Origin: an uncultured Clostridia bacterium
GTDB taxonomy: Bacteria; Bacillota; Clostridia; Christensenellales; Borkfalkiaceae
NCBI GenBank assembly: GCA_949290575.1
Contig: CASESJ010000001.1
Span: forward strand, 372,001 to 436,000
DNA length: 64,000 bases
Reading direction: 5' to 3'
A model generated the notes under the pieces. It was not told the origin of the DNA. It saw nothing but the letters and a program-made list of their open reading frames with translations, and did no database searches. Every line of letters begins with the position of its first letter. Position 1 is the first letter of the stretch. The position numbers were made by a program, and so were the translations under genes. Of the stretch, positions 8,793 through 17,053 are shown piece by piece.

Positions 8793-10598
8793 TCAGTTTG
8801 AAAAATATTCCTTAATTCTGCGCGCCAGCGCAAGACTTATTCCCGGGGTCTTTGCCAGTTCCTCGACGTCCGCATTCATTATTTTATCTATCGTGGAAAA
8901 TTTATTCATCAGAGCAATTCTGCGCTGTTTGCCCACGCCCTCGATTTTATCGAGCTCGCCAGACAAAATATTCTTTGAATGAAGATTGCGAAAATATGTT
9001 ATAGCAAACCTGTGCGCCTCGTCCCTTATGCGCTGTATCATCCTCAGGGCGTAGTCGCTGCGGGGAATTTTTATGCTCTCCGAACCGAAGCGCGTGAAAA
9101 TCTCCTCGTCCTGCTTGGCTATGGAAATGAGGTCGATATCGCCCACGCCCATTTCGTCAAAGATTTCGCCCACTGCCGAAAGCTGTCCCTTACCGCCGTC
9201 GATTACAATGAGGTCTGGCTTGGGAAACCTCTCTTCCTGCTCGGTGCCGAGTTTTTCCAGCCTTCGTTTGAGCACTTCCTGCAGCGAGGCAAAGTCATTT
9301 GCTCCCTCTACCGTCTTAATTCTGAAACGGCGGTACTGCGATTTATCAGCCTCTCCGTCCGTGAACACCACCATTGAACCCACTTTGTCCACGCCCGAGA
9401 CGTTGGATATGTCGTAACACTCCATTCTTCTCGGATAGCGCGAAAGAGAGAGCATTTCCTGCAGCCTCCTGCAGGCGTTTGTCGTCATGTCGTCGCGGTG
9501 TCTGATTTTATCCACGGACTTATCGAGGTAGTCGTGAGCGTTGCGCTCAGCCATCTTTAAAAGCTGCGCTTTGACGCCCTGTTTTGCCTCGGTTATTTCC
9601 ACGTTTTTGCCCAGCTTTTCTCTGAAAAACTTATTTATGAGAGCACTCTCGCAAAAGCCCTGAACAATTATTTCCGACGGCGGTTCGTGTACGGTATAGT
9701 ACTGCGTTATGAAAGATGTCAGAGCCTCCGCGTCGCTCATGTGAGCTTCGTCGAGGGCAAAGGAATTGCCGCCCTGCATTATTCCCTTTCTCGTGACCAG
9801 CACGCTGACCGCAGAATAGAGATTGTTGGTGGCATACGCGATTATATCCGCGTCTATATACTTGTTTATAGAGGTAATTCTGCGCGCCTCGAGCTTGGAG
9901 AGCATGGCTATCTTGTTTTTGTAATCCATAGCCAGCTCAAACGCTTCCGCCTCTGCGGCGGCGTACATTTTGCTCTCTAAAATGCTCTGCGCGCCCTTAT
10001 AATCGCCGTCGAGAAAGGCGAGGGCGTTGCGCACTCTTTCGGCATACTCTTCCTTTGAAATTTTATGTGCGCAGGGTGCTGCGCACCTGCCTATATGATA
10101 GTTGAGGCACTCGCGCTTGGGCTTTGACGTAATCTGCGTACGGCAAAGTCTTATGCCGAACAGAAGCTGGGTGACGTCGAGAATGTCTTTATAATTTATG
10201 CCGCCCATAAAAGGTCCGAAATACCTGCAACCGTCCTTTTTAATCTTCCTCGTCACATAGAACGAGGGAAAATCTTCGCGCATATCGACTTTGATATACG
10301 GATAGGTCTTGTCGTCCTTCAGAAGGATATTATACTTGGGCTTATGCTTTTTTATAAGGTTGTTTTCGAGTGCGAGAGCGTCTATTTCCGACGCGGTGAT
10401 AATATAGTTGAAGTCGGCGATGTTCGCCACCATCTGCATTACTTTCTGCGGTTTGGGCGTGTTGTGAAAGTACTGTCTGACGCGGTTTTTCAAGACCTTT
10501 GCCTTGCCGACATAGATTATATTGCCGTACTTATCGAGCATTATATAAACGCCCGGGGAGTCGGGCAGAAGTTTGAGTTTTTCGCTTATTACGTCCAT
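8793..10598 (-). CDS. uvrC: Excinuclease ABC subunit C
   Basis: A 601-residue UvrC. The GIY-YIG nuclease domain is at about residues 13-90 (GVYIMLDKYGNIIYVGKAKVL), a UvrB-binding UVR segment lies near 200-240, the RNase H-like endonuclease domain has CYDISNVSG and DLIVIDGGKGQLSA, and a C-terminal helix-hairpin-helix (LDKIEGVGKQRRIALM) ends the protein. It makes the dual incision in nucleotide-excision repair. The start at 10598 fits the family; a longer frame would add a 30-residue non-homologous extension. A promoter lies just upstream at 10614-10642. Confidence 0.97.
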   Translation of the reverse strand: MDVISEKLKLLPDSPGVYIMLDKYGNIIYVGKAKVLKNRVRQYFHNTPKPQKVMQMVANIADFNYIITASEIDALALENNLIKKHKPKYNILLKDDKTYPYIKVDMREDFPSFYVTRKIKKDGCRYFGPFMGGINYKDILDVTQLLFGIRLCRTQITSKPKRECLNYHIGRCAAPCAHKISKEEYAERVRNALAFLDGDYKGAQSILESKMYAAAEAEAFELAMDYKNKIAMLSKLEARRITSINKYIDADIIAYATNNLYSAVSVLVTRKGIMQGGNSFALDEAHMSDAEALTSFITQYYTVHEPPSEIIVQGFCESALINKFFREKLGKNVEITEAKQGVKAQLLKMAERNAHDYLDKSVDKIRHRDDMTTNACRRLQEMLSLSRYPRRMECYDISNVSGVDKVGSMVVFTDGEADKSQYRRFRIKTVEGANDFASLQEVLKRRLEKLGTEQEERFPKPDLIVIDGGKGQLSAVGEIFDEMGVGDIDLISIAKQDEEIFTRFGSESIKIPRSDYALRMIQRIRDEAHRFAITYFRNLHSKNILSGELDKIEGVGKQRRIALMNKFSTIDKIMNADVEELAKTPGISLALARRIKEYFSN

Positions 10599-10613
10599 AT
10601 TATACCAACTTAA

Positions 10614-10642
10614 ATTGTAACATAGCGCACAAGTTTTTGCAA
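10614..10642 (-). promoter_or_regulatory. uvrC promoter (TTGCAA / TACAAT)
   Basis: On the minus strand TTGCAA (10642-10637), a 17-nt spacer and TACAAT (10619-10614) lie upstream of uvrC. The predicted start is around 10607, giving a very short leader without a clear ribosome binding site. The -35 with its flank (ATTGCAAAAACTTG) is identical to that of the tsaE promoter at 63240-63253. Confidence 0.6.
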
Positions 10643-10674
10643 TATTTCCCCGCAATATTTTTTTGCAATAAAAG

Positions 10675-10704
10675 TGCCCGCCCGACAAAAATGTCGGGCG
10701 GGCA
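10675..10704 (-). terminator. Intrinsic terminator of the marR-ABC operon
   Basis: A 12-bp-plus GC-rich stem (TGCCCGCCCGACA and its complement) with an A/T loop lies 14 nt after the stop of the second ABC gene and is followed on the minus strand by CTTTTATT. Confidence 0.8.
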
Positions 10705-10717
10705 TAAGTTTTTATGC

Positions 10718-12637
10718 TTATTCGAGTTCGAATGCGCCTGTATAGAGCTGGTAGTATTTACCTCTCTGTTCAATGAGCTGTTCGTGACTGCCGCGCTCAA
10801 TTATTACGCCGTGGTCAAGCACCATTATAGCATGGCTGTTGCGCACCGTAGAAAGTCTGTGGGCTATGACGAATACCGTTCTGCCCTCCATAAGTTTATC
10901 CATACCCTGCTCAATGAGCTTTTCAGTACGGGTATCGATGGACGAAGTTGCCTCGTCGAGAATGAGCACGGGGCACTGCGAAACCATTGCCCTCGCGATA
11001 GCAAGAAGCTGTCTCTGTCCCTGCGAAAGGTTTGCGCCGTCGCCCTTTATCATAGTCTGATATCCCTCGGGAAGATGAACGATAAAGCTGTCTGCGTTTG
11101 CAAGTTTTGCAGCCTTTATGCACTCTTCGTCCGTCGCCTCAAGTCTGCCGTAACGGATATTGTCCATAACCGTTCCCGTGAACAGGTGCGTATCCTGCAA
11201 AACTATGCCGAGCGAACGACGAAGGTCAGATTTTTTGATATCCCTTATATTTATGCCGTCGTAGGTGATCTGTCCCGACTGGATATCGTAGAACCTGTTT
11301 ATAAGGTTGGTTATTGTCGTCTTGCCAGCACCCGTCGAACCGACGAATGCAATTTTCTGCCCGGGCTTCGCGTACAGATTTATGTTTTTAAGGATGACTT
11401 TTTCGTGAGTATAGCCGAAAACTACGTCGTAGAAACGTATATCGCCCTTGAGAGGAATGTACTCAGCACCGCCTTCGACGGGCTTTTTCCATGCCCATTT
11501 GCCCTCTTCCATCTCGCCGTAGGTGAGAGTGATATCGCCGCCCTCGTCCTCGGGCTTTTCGTCAACCATTTCGAAAATTCTTTCGGCACCCGCAAGAGCC
11601 ATTACAATCGCGCTGAACTGCTGCGAAACCTGCTGAACGGGCATGTTGAACTGTCTGGAATACATCAGGAAGGAAACGAGCATACCTGCCATAATAGCCA
11701 CTCTGTTGGGCTCTGCCGCATTCTGCACGCTGCAGAATATGGAAAGCAATCCCGTCTCGCCGCTGAAAGCCATTATGAGCACGCCGACAAGCGCGACAAG
11801 CACATACTGCAGATATCCGAGGTTGTTGTTTATAGGACCCATCACAAACGCATAGGCGTTTGCCTTGCTGCCCGCCTCGTTGAGCTCGTCATTGAGCACT
11901 TTGAACTGCTCTCTTGCCTTCTGTTCGTGGCAGAACACCTTTATGACTTTCTGTCCTTCGGTCATTTCCTCAACGTAGCCGTTGAGCGCGCCGAGTGCCT
12001 TCTGGTTATTGAGGTAATACTTTGCCGATTTGCCGCCTATGAACTTTGTGACAAATATTATTGCTATAAGTATTGCCACTACGACAAGCAGCAGCGTTAC
12101 GCTGTATATTACCATGAATACTATGACGGCTATCAGTGTGAGCACCGACGAGATTATCTGAGGTATGGTCTGCGTCAGCAACTGGCGCATCGTATCTACG
12201 TCGTTGGTATAGAGGCTCATCAGATCGCCGTGGGTGTGAGTATCGAAGTACTTAAGAGGCAACGTCTGCATCTTGGCAAACATGTCGTCTCTCATCTTCT
12301 TGAGCGTTCCCTGAGCAATGTACATCATAATGATATTGTACAGGAAAGACGACACCGAACCGACGAAATAGATGCAGCCCATCATAATTATGTTCTGATA
12401 GATGAGCCACATATCCGCGTTCTGCTGATGAGCCATGAGCTCTGCCGTGATTATGGATACTCTCGAAGCAGCCGTGACATTGGCTACCGAAGAAAGAAGG
12501 ACGAAGATTATGACGCATACTGTGGCAAATTTATTGCGCAGAAAGCTGTATTTAAGCAATCTTCCGAGCGTCTTCATGGGCGTCTTTGCTCTCCTGCCTC
12601 CGCCCATTTTTCCGTGAGGTCCCGACATATTAGCCAT
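10718..12637 (-). CDS. ABC exporter, ATP-binding/permease subunit with canonical nucleotide-binding site
   Basis: A 639-residue half-transporter: a short polar N-terminus, six transmembrane helices (about 25-330) and a nucleotide-binding domain with Walker A GSTGAGKTT, signature LSQGQRQL and Walker B LILDEATSSID, whose catalytic Glu is present. A short Gly/Glu-rich insertion (about 355-390) precedes the nucleotide-binding domain. It is the partner of the upstream subunit, which has a degenerate Walker B, so the two form a heterodimeric multidrug-type exporter (BmrCD/LmrCD/TM287-288 class). The ATG at 12637 follows a strong AAGGAGGTGA and overlaps the upstream gene by 8 nt. Confidence 0.92.
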   Translation of the reverse strand: MANMSGPHGKMGGGRRAKTPMKTLGRLLKYSFLRNKFATVCVIIFVLLSSVANVTAASRVSIITAELMAHQQNADMWLIYQNIIMMGCIYFVGSVSSFLYNIIMMYIAQGTLKKMRDDMFAKMQTLPLKYFDTHTHGDLMSLYTNDVDTMRQLLTQTIPQIISSVLTLIAVIVFMVIYSVTLLLVVVAILIAIIFVTKFIGGKSAKYYLNNQKALGALNGYVEEMTEGQKVIKVFCHEQKAREQFKVLNDELNEAGSKANAYAFVMGPINNNLGYLQYVLVALVGVLIMAFSGETGLLSIFCSVQNAAEPNRVAIMAGMLVSFLMYSRQFNMPVQQVSQQFSAIVMALAGAERIFEMVDEKPEDEGGDITLTYGEMEEGKWAWKKPVEGGAEYIPLKGDIRFYDVVFGYTHEKVILKNINLYAKPGQKIAFVGSTGAGKTTITNLINRFYDIQSGQITYDGINIRDIKKSDLRRSLGIVLQDTHLFTGTVMDNIRYGRLEATDEECIKAAKLANADSFIVHLPEGYQTMIKGDGANLSQGQRQLLAIARAMVSQCPVLILDEATSSIDTRTEKLIEQGMDKLMEGRTVFVIAHRLSTVRNSHAIMVLDHGVIIERGSHEQLIEQRGKYYQLYTGAFELE

Positions 12638-14393
12638 TATCTTCACCTCCCTGCACCTGCGATTCGTAAACTTCTTTATAAATCTCGTTATTTTTAAGCA
12701 GATCTTCATGCTTGCCCATGCCGTTTATTCTGCCTTCGTCAAGCACGATAATCAGATCGGCGTCCTGTACGGATGCAATACGCTGGGCAATTATTATCTT
12801 TGTCGTTTCGGGCGCGTACTTTCTGAGGTTTTCCCTTATTGTAGCGTCCGTCTTGGTATCTATCGCCGACGTCGAGTCGTCGAAAATTATTATCTTGGGA
12901 TGCTTTAAAAGCGCGCGGGCAATGCAGAGTCTCTGCTTCTGTCCGCCCGACACGTTCACGCCGCCCTGTCCGAGGTCATAATCGTACTTTCCGGGCAAAT
13001 TCTGTATGAATTCGTCGGCGCACGCCTGCTCTGCCGCAGTACGTATTTCTTCGTCGGTTGCATTTTCGTCTCCCCAGCGAAGGTTTTCGGCAATCGTGCC
13101 AGAGAAGAGCACATTCTTCTGCAGCACCATTGCAACTTTGCTTCTTAAAGTATCGAGGTTATAGCGTCTTACGTCAACGCCGCCAACCTTTACGCTGCCC
13201 GTTGCGACATCGTAAAGTCTGGGGATGAGCGATACGAGCGAAGTCTTGCCCGAACCTGTAGCACCGATTATGCCCACCGTCTGACCTGCCTTTATGTGCA
13301 GGTTGATATCTTCGAGCACGGTCACGTCTTTCTTCTGGGAATAGCAGAACGAAACGTCGTCGAAATCGATATCGCCGTTTTTGACTTCAAATACGGGCTC
13401 TTCAGCCTTGGGAAGGGTAGTACGCTCATTGAGAACCTCTGCAATACGGTCAGCAGAACCCTTTGAAAGAGATATGAAGTTGAGGCACATTGCAACCATC
13501 ATTACGCCCGTGAGTATCTGTGCGGAGTACTGAATGAGCGTCTGTATCTGGCTGGGACCTATGTTGCCGGAAAAGTTGCCGACGTACATATTTGAGCCGA
13601 CAGTCAGAATGATTATGTTGACTATGAACATGACCGCCATTACGCCGGGCATCATTATAGTAAGTATTCTCTCTGCCTTTACAGAGTACTTATAGACCTC
13701 GCCGCTGGCGTTCTTCATCTTGGAAATTTCCCTGTCTTCTCTTACGTATGACTTGACAACTCTTATAGCTGTAAGGTCTTCCTGCACTACCGAGTTGAGA
13801 AGGTCGTATTTTTTGAACATCGTTCTGAAGTAGGGAACAACCTTGAACATGCAGAATGCGACAACCACGCCGAGAACGATAGCCGCGCATGCGAAGATGA
13901 GTGCCATTATAGGTTCAATTATTATTGTCATAATTATTGACGAAATAAACAGCACCGGCGCGCGCACGAGCATACGTATGCTCATCTGATATGCGTTCTG
14001 AACGTTTGTAACGTCCGTAGTTATACGCGTAATGAGGCTGGACGTTGAATAGTTGTCAATATTCGCAAACGAGAACGTCTGCAGATTATTGTACATGTCT
14101 TCTCTCAGATTATGGGCAAATCCGCAGCTCGCGACAGCGGCAAGTTTGCCGCCCAGCGTTCCGAAGAACAGCGCAAGCAATGCGCAGACTATCATGAGCG
14201 ACGCGCAAATGATTATGGTGTTTATGTTCACCTGCGCCTTCGTGCCGTCTGCCACGCTCTGCAATTCACCCACAATGAAAGTCATAAGAAAGGGAATGAT
14301 AATTTCCATCAATGCCTCGCCCGCCATTAATACGGGGACTATGATTGACGGCTTTTTGTACTCCCTTACGCTTTTCATTAAGTCTTTTATCAT
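12630..14393 (-). CDS. ABC exporter, ATP-binding/permease subunit with degenerate Walker B
   Basis: A 587-residue half-transporter with six transmembrane helices (about 15-320) and a nucleotide-binding domain: Walker A GATGSGKTS, signature VSGGQKQR, and Walker B IIIFDDSTSAID. The residue after the Walker B Asp is Asp instead of the catalytic Glu, the hallmark of the non-hydrolysing site in heterodimeric exporters. I chose ATG at 14393 because GGAGAT is correctly spaced before it; a TTG four codons upstream overlaps that ribosome binding site. It is preceded by marR and probably exports a toxic compound; the substrate is unknown. Confidence 0.92.
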   Translation of the reverse strand: MIKDLMKSVREYKKPSIIVPVLMAGEALMEIIIPFLMTFIVGELQSVADGTKAQVNINTIIICASLMIVCALLALFFGTLGGKLAAVASCGFAHNLREDMYNNLQTFSFANIDNYSTSSLITRITTDVTNVQNAYQMSIRMLVRAPVLFISSIIMTIIIEPIMALIFACAAIVLGVVVAFCMFKVVPYFRTMFKKYDLLNSVVQEDLTAIRVVKSYVREDREISKMKNASGEVYKYSVKAERILTIMMPGVMAVMFIVNIIILTVGSNMYVGNFSGNIGPSQIQTLIQYSAQILTGVMMVAMCLNFISLSKGSADRIAEVLNERTTLPKAEEPVFEVKNGDIDFDDVSFCYSQKKDVTVLEDINLHIKAGQTVGIIGATGSGKTSLVSLIPRLYDVATGSVKVGGVDVRRYNLDTLRSKVAMVLQKNVLFSGTIAENLRWGDENATDEEIRTAAEQACADEFIQNLPGKYDYDLGQGGVNVSGGQKQRLCIARALLKHPKIIIFDDSTSAIDTKTDATIRENLRKYAPETTKIIIAQRIASVQDADLIIVLDEGRINGMGKHEDLLKNNEIYKEVYESQVQGGEDNG

Positions 14394-14409
14394 ATAAATC
14401 TCCAAAAAT

Positions 14410-14844
14410 TTATTGCTGTTTTACAAACTCTATCATCTTAACGAGCAGCTTTTTAAGCTCGCGCTGTTCATCCTCTGTAAGTGCCGCCTGAATAATTTCG
14501 TCTCCTTTATTCATAAGCTCCTTATTTTTTTCGCAGAGTTCAGCTCCTTCCTTGGTAAGAGTTATATATTTTGTTCTGGCATCCTCTTCCGCGGGCGTCC
14601 TGACTATCAGTCCAGAACGCTCAAGGTTGGAAAGCATTGACGACACCGACGAAGGTCTTAAACCCGTTTCGCTTTCGATGTCCCTCTGGCATATCTTTTT
14701 TCCGTGCAAATTGCTGACCAGCACAAATACCATTGTATGCATCTGCATTCCGTTAAGTCCGTATTCCGCCAAAACAGAATCGGTTTTTCTCACCACAAAT
14801 GCATGCAGACAGCTCAATGCGCCGAATAACCTCTTACTTTCCAA
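14410..14844 (-). CDS. MarR-family transcriptional regulator
   Basis: A 144-residue winged-helix protein. The DNA-binding core is RDIESETGLRPSSVSSMLSNLERSGLIVRTPAEEDARTKYITLT, with the wing Asp-Ala-Arg typical of MarR. It is the first gene of the operon with the ABC exporter and starts with TTG (14844) after an AGGTAAATAAA leader. A palindrome at 14861-14879 lies between the promoter and this start, so autorepression with relief by an exported compound is the simple model; that is inference. Confidence 0.9.
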   Translation of the reverse strand: MESKRLFGALSCLHAFVVRKTDSVLAEYGLNGMQMHTMVFVLVSNLHGKKICQRDIESETGLRPSSVSSMLSNLERSGLIVRTPAEEDARTKYITLTKEGAELCEKNKELMNKGDEIIQAALTEDEQRELKKLLVKMIEFVKQQ

Positions 14845-14860
14845 TTTATTTACCTGCCTG

Positions 14861-14879
14861 AACTAAAGCTAAATTAGTT
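14861..14879 (-). promoter_or_regulatory. Candidate MarR operator palindrome
   Basis: AACTAA and TTAGTT form a perfect 6-bp inverted repeat around a 7-bp spacer. It sits just downstream of the predicted transcription start (about +8 to +26) and upstream of the marR start codon, where a bound repressor would block transcription. Binding is inferred from position and symmetry. Confidence 0.5.
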
Positions 14880-14892
14880 TGATATCGAAATA

Positions 14893-14921
14893 ATTATAGT
14901 AACATAATATATTTTTGTCAA
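14893..14921 (-). promoter_or_regulatory. Consensus promoter of the marR-ABC operon
   Basis: On the minus strand TTGACA (14921-14916), exactly 17 nt, then TATAAT (14898-14893): both hexamers match the sigma-A consensus perfectly. Confidence 0.85.
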
Positions 14922-15184
14922 ACGAAAAACAACAACCAAATATGAAATTGATGTGAAAGTTATAATATCATTACTAATCTTTCAACGTATATTTCAAGAA
15001 ACTCAAGTACAGACAAATTCACACTTTAATAATGAATTTAATATAATTAACTAACTCTAAAATATACAAAGATAACATTTGTTATGTAGCTGTGTATAGT
15101 ATATATTAACCGCAATATGTGCAGTATATATAAATTTTTACTCATAATAAGGTTGAACTAAATGATAATAAATTTAATTAAAAA
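14922..15184. other. AT-rich intergenic stretch without recognisable gene
   Basis: About 260 nt of strongly AT-rich sequence between the marR promoter and the terminator of the AT-rich orphan gene. I see no open frame of useful length on either strand, no RNA motif and no copy of the tRNA-Glu 3' end. It shares the base composition of the orphan gene and may have arrived with it. Confidence 0.5.
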
Positions 15185-15223
15185 AATAGTGACGGTGATT
15201 AGTACAAAGCCACCGTCACTATT
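15185..15223 (-). terminator. Intrinsic terminator of the AT-rich orphan gene
   Basis: A 13-bp stem (AATAGTGACGGTG and complement) with a 13-nt loop lies immediately after the orphan stop codon, and on the minus strand it runs into a seven-T tract. Confidence 0.85.
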
Positions 15224-15227
15224 TTGA

Positions 15228-16649
15228 TTAAAACTTATGATATATATCTAAAAGACGCATAATTTTTTTATATATATTATCCACATCTCTGTAATCGCTT
15301 GGAGTATTAGAAAGTGTAAACATATACTTGTTATCATGGAAAGTAATTTTATCATGCGATCCTACTTCTACTTTAAAACCACACTCTTCCAACCTCTTGC
15401 GCCTATTTATCAATGATTTTTCTCGTAAAGCTTCTTTTAAATTTTTAAATATTGCTTTACCATGATTTGAAAAATTGTTAGCACTTAAAATCTTTTCAAT
15501 TATCTCGTAAGCTCGTGTCTCCTGAGAAAATTTTGCTTTTGATTGCAATAAAATATTTAGAACACAATCAAAGCATTCATCGGCATAAAATTCTTCAATG
15601 TTACATTTCAGATTAATATTCGCATCTTGATTATCTTTGCTTCTATACGATTCCAATTGCGCTGTTTTGCTATCAAGCTGCCTAGTTAAACTTTCTATCT
15701 TTTCTTTTAAGTGCTTATTTTCAACATCAAAAGCAGCAATATAATCATTAAACTCTTTTTGAGTATCAGTTGTCAAATGCGTTTGCAACAAAAATTTTTG
15801 CTTTGCGTTTTCTAATACAATTTTATCCCATGACCAATCATCCACATTAAAATGATTTAATGAAGCCTGCTGTACAGCATATTGTACAGCCTCACCAATG
15901 GCTTTCTTATCAATTAATCCATATATAGAATATTCATTGTAGGAAATAATATCGCGATATTTTGTGCCAGGAAAGTAAACTCCAATAAAACCATTATAAG
16001 CATTGTTACTGTCACTCGAAAGTTTCACTTTTTTTGAAAATCCAGTATTTGGTTCGACTAAAACATGGGCTATACCTGCCAATTTAGATGCTATAGTTTC
16101 AGGATCTACAGCATATTTAAATGAAAGAAATGAATTAGAACTTAAATATACGACAGGTAAATATGTTGAACTTTCACCAAGCATTATTTTTGCGCATTTG
16201 TCAACATCTTGTGCATCGTTTAAATATATTGGTTCATCTATAATAGGATAAATTGTTGTATCGGCAACCATCTTTTTTTCAAAAAGTAATTTAATAATAT
16301 GAGGCTTATGTAATTTTGGAAGCTTTGTTGTATAAGACTTACTTTCACATGAAAGCTGTATCAGAAATTCATTTGCTTTTTCAATGAATACACAATCAGT
16401 TCGCCAAACAGCTTTCTCCTCATAGTTCTCAAATCTAACAGCAAAAACTTTAACCTCTTTTACTGATGTATTTAATATTTTAAGTACTGTATTCGAAGAT
16501 GTTTTAATGTCAAGTTCTTCTTCAAAGCCGTAGTTAATTTCATTTATTCCGTAATGTGGACTTTCCATTAACCATTCTTTTATCACATCAAATACCTGCT
16601 TGTAATCTACAGTCCTTTTTAAAGGCAATTTTGTGGTAAAAACTATCAA
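15228..16649 (-). CDS. Unknown 473-residue protein, AT-rich, coiled coil plus possible HicA-like C-terminal domain
   Basis: I do not recognise this protein. It begins at a TTG (16649) seven nt after a perfect AAGGAGG; the longer frame to 16820 is only tRNA-Glu antisense. Visible parts: an N-terminal alpha/beta region (1-300) with LPVVYLSS (164-171), LAGIAHVLVEPNTGFS (190-205) and YNGFIGVYFPG (218-228); a coiled coil (about 308-338); and a C-terminal 60 residues (GFKVEVGSHDKITFHDNKYMF, then TPSDYR) that recall the HicA/dsRBD-like fold with its Gly-Ser-His motif. Base composition is far more AT-rich than its neighbours, and the gene sits directly behind a tRNA gene, which suggests horizontal transfer. 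A stand-alone defence function is possible but only inferred. Confidence 0.75.
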   Translation of the reverse strand: MIVFTTKLPLKRTVDYKQVFDVIKEWLMESPHYGINEINYGFEEELDIKTSSNTVLKILNTSVKEVKVFAVRFENYEEKAVWRTDCVFIEKANEFLIQLSCESKSYTTKLPKLHKPHIIKLLFEKKMVADTTIYPIIDEPIYLNDAQDVDKCAKIMLGESSTYLPVVYLSSNSFLSFKYAVDPETIASKLAGIAHVLVEPNTGFSKKVKLSSDSNNAYNGFIGVYFPGTKYRDIISYNEYSIYGLIDKKAIGEAVQYAVQQASLNHFNVDDWSWDKIVLENAKQKFLLQTHLTTDTQKEFNDYIAAFDVENKHLKEKIESLTRQLDSKTAQLESYRSKDNQDANINLKCNIEEFYADECFDCVLNILLQSKAKFSQETRAYEIIEKILSANNFSNHGKAIFKNLKEALREKSLINRRKRLEECGFKVEVGSHDKITFHDNKYMFTLSNTPSDYRDVDNIYKKIMRLLDIYHKF

Positions 16650-16703
16650 ATTATTTTCCTCCTTAGTAAATATTTTAATAAAAACATTATTGCTATGTAT
16701 TTT

Positions 16704-16743
16704 AAAGGCGAACCCGTCTCCTAAAGGAAACGGGTTCGCCTTT
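16704..16743 (-). terminator. Intrinsic terminator downstream of tRNA-Glu
   Basis: A long near-perfect hairpin (AAAGGCGAACCCGT and complement, with internal TCC/GGA pairing) lies 8 nt beyond the encoded CCA of tRNA-Glu and ends in TTTAAAAT on the minus strand. It should separate the tRNA from the orphan gene. Confidence 0.8.
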
Positions 16744-16751
16744 AACTTGTT

Positions 16752-16826
16752 TGGTGACCCTGCCGGGAATCGAACCCGGGATTGAGCCTTGAGAGGGCTC
16801 CGTCTTAACCGCTTGACCACAAGGCC
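16752..16826 (-). tRNA. tRNA-Glu (anticodon CUC)
   Basis: Read leftward from GGCCTTG at 16826. The anticodon stem-loop is GAGCC-CUCUCAA-GGCUC, giving anticodon CUC. The T arm is CCGGG-TTCGATT-CCCGG, the acceptor stem pairs GGCCTTG with CAGGGTC (with G-U pairs), the discriminator base is A, and CCA is encoded. Length is 75 nt with CCA. It has its own promoter (16846-16874) and terminator (16704-16743). Confidence 0.95.
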
Positions 16827-16845
16827 GTATCAACTTTGCCGATTG

Positions 16846-16874
16846 ATTATATCATACCTCTTGCTCGTTTGCAA
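16846..16874 (-). promoter_or_regulatory. tRNA-Glu promoter (TTGCAA / TATAAT)
   Basis: On the minus strand TTGCAA (16874-16869), 17 nt, TATAAT (16851-16846). The predicted start lies about 13 nt before the mature tRNA 5' end. Confidence 0.75.
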
Positions 16875-16908
16875 GCAAATTTGCAGCCTTAGAAAAATAT
16901 TTTTAAAA

Positions 16909-16938
16909 CAGAATGCGCGCCTTGCGGCACGCATTCTG
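16909..16938 (-). terminator. Intrinsic terminator after the FAD oxidoreductase pair
   Basis: A 13-bp stem (CAGAATGCGTGCC with its complement, one G-U pair) capped by a GCAA tetraloop and followed by TTTT on the minus strand. It lies 115 nt after the stop of the COG2509-like gene; the sequence between (16939-17053) shows no gene. Confidence 0.8.
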
Positions 16939-17053
16939 ATAGAGAGAATATGAAAAAAGTTAAGTGTAGGTATGGTCTTTATAAATGCTTTAAGCAACTT
17001 TTATAAAGATTGTATACCGCCTTTGTGTTGATTTTATGATAACAAAATGTTTT

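Noticed and set aside
10637..12697. A 686-codon open frame on the plus strand
   Set aside because: It is the exact antisense of the ABC exporter subunit, which has all ABC motifs. The plus frame is rich in Tyr/His repeats and has no recognisable domain. The same holds for the long antisense frames over uvrA (20975-22267), the histidine kinase (26228-27520) and mfd (39023-40294).
14899..16751. Integrative element flanked by att copies of the tRNA-Glu 3' end
   Set aside because: I looked for a second copy of the tRNA 3' segment on the far side of the AT-rich gene and found none. There is also no integrase, so only simple acquisition can be argued.
16650..16820. N-terminal extension of the orphan gene to 16820
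   Set aside because: This part is antisense-in-frame translation of tRNA-Glu and its terminator. A perfect AAGGAGG before the TTG at 16649 marks the true start.
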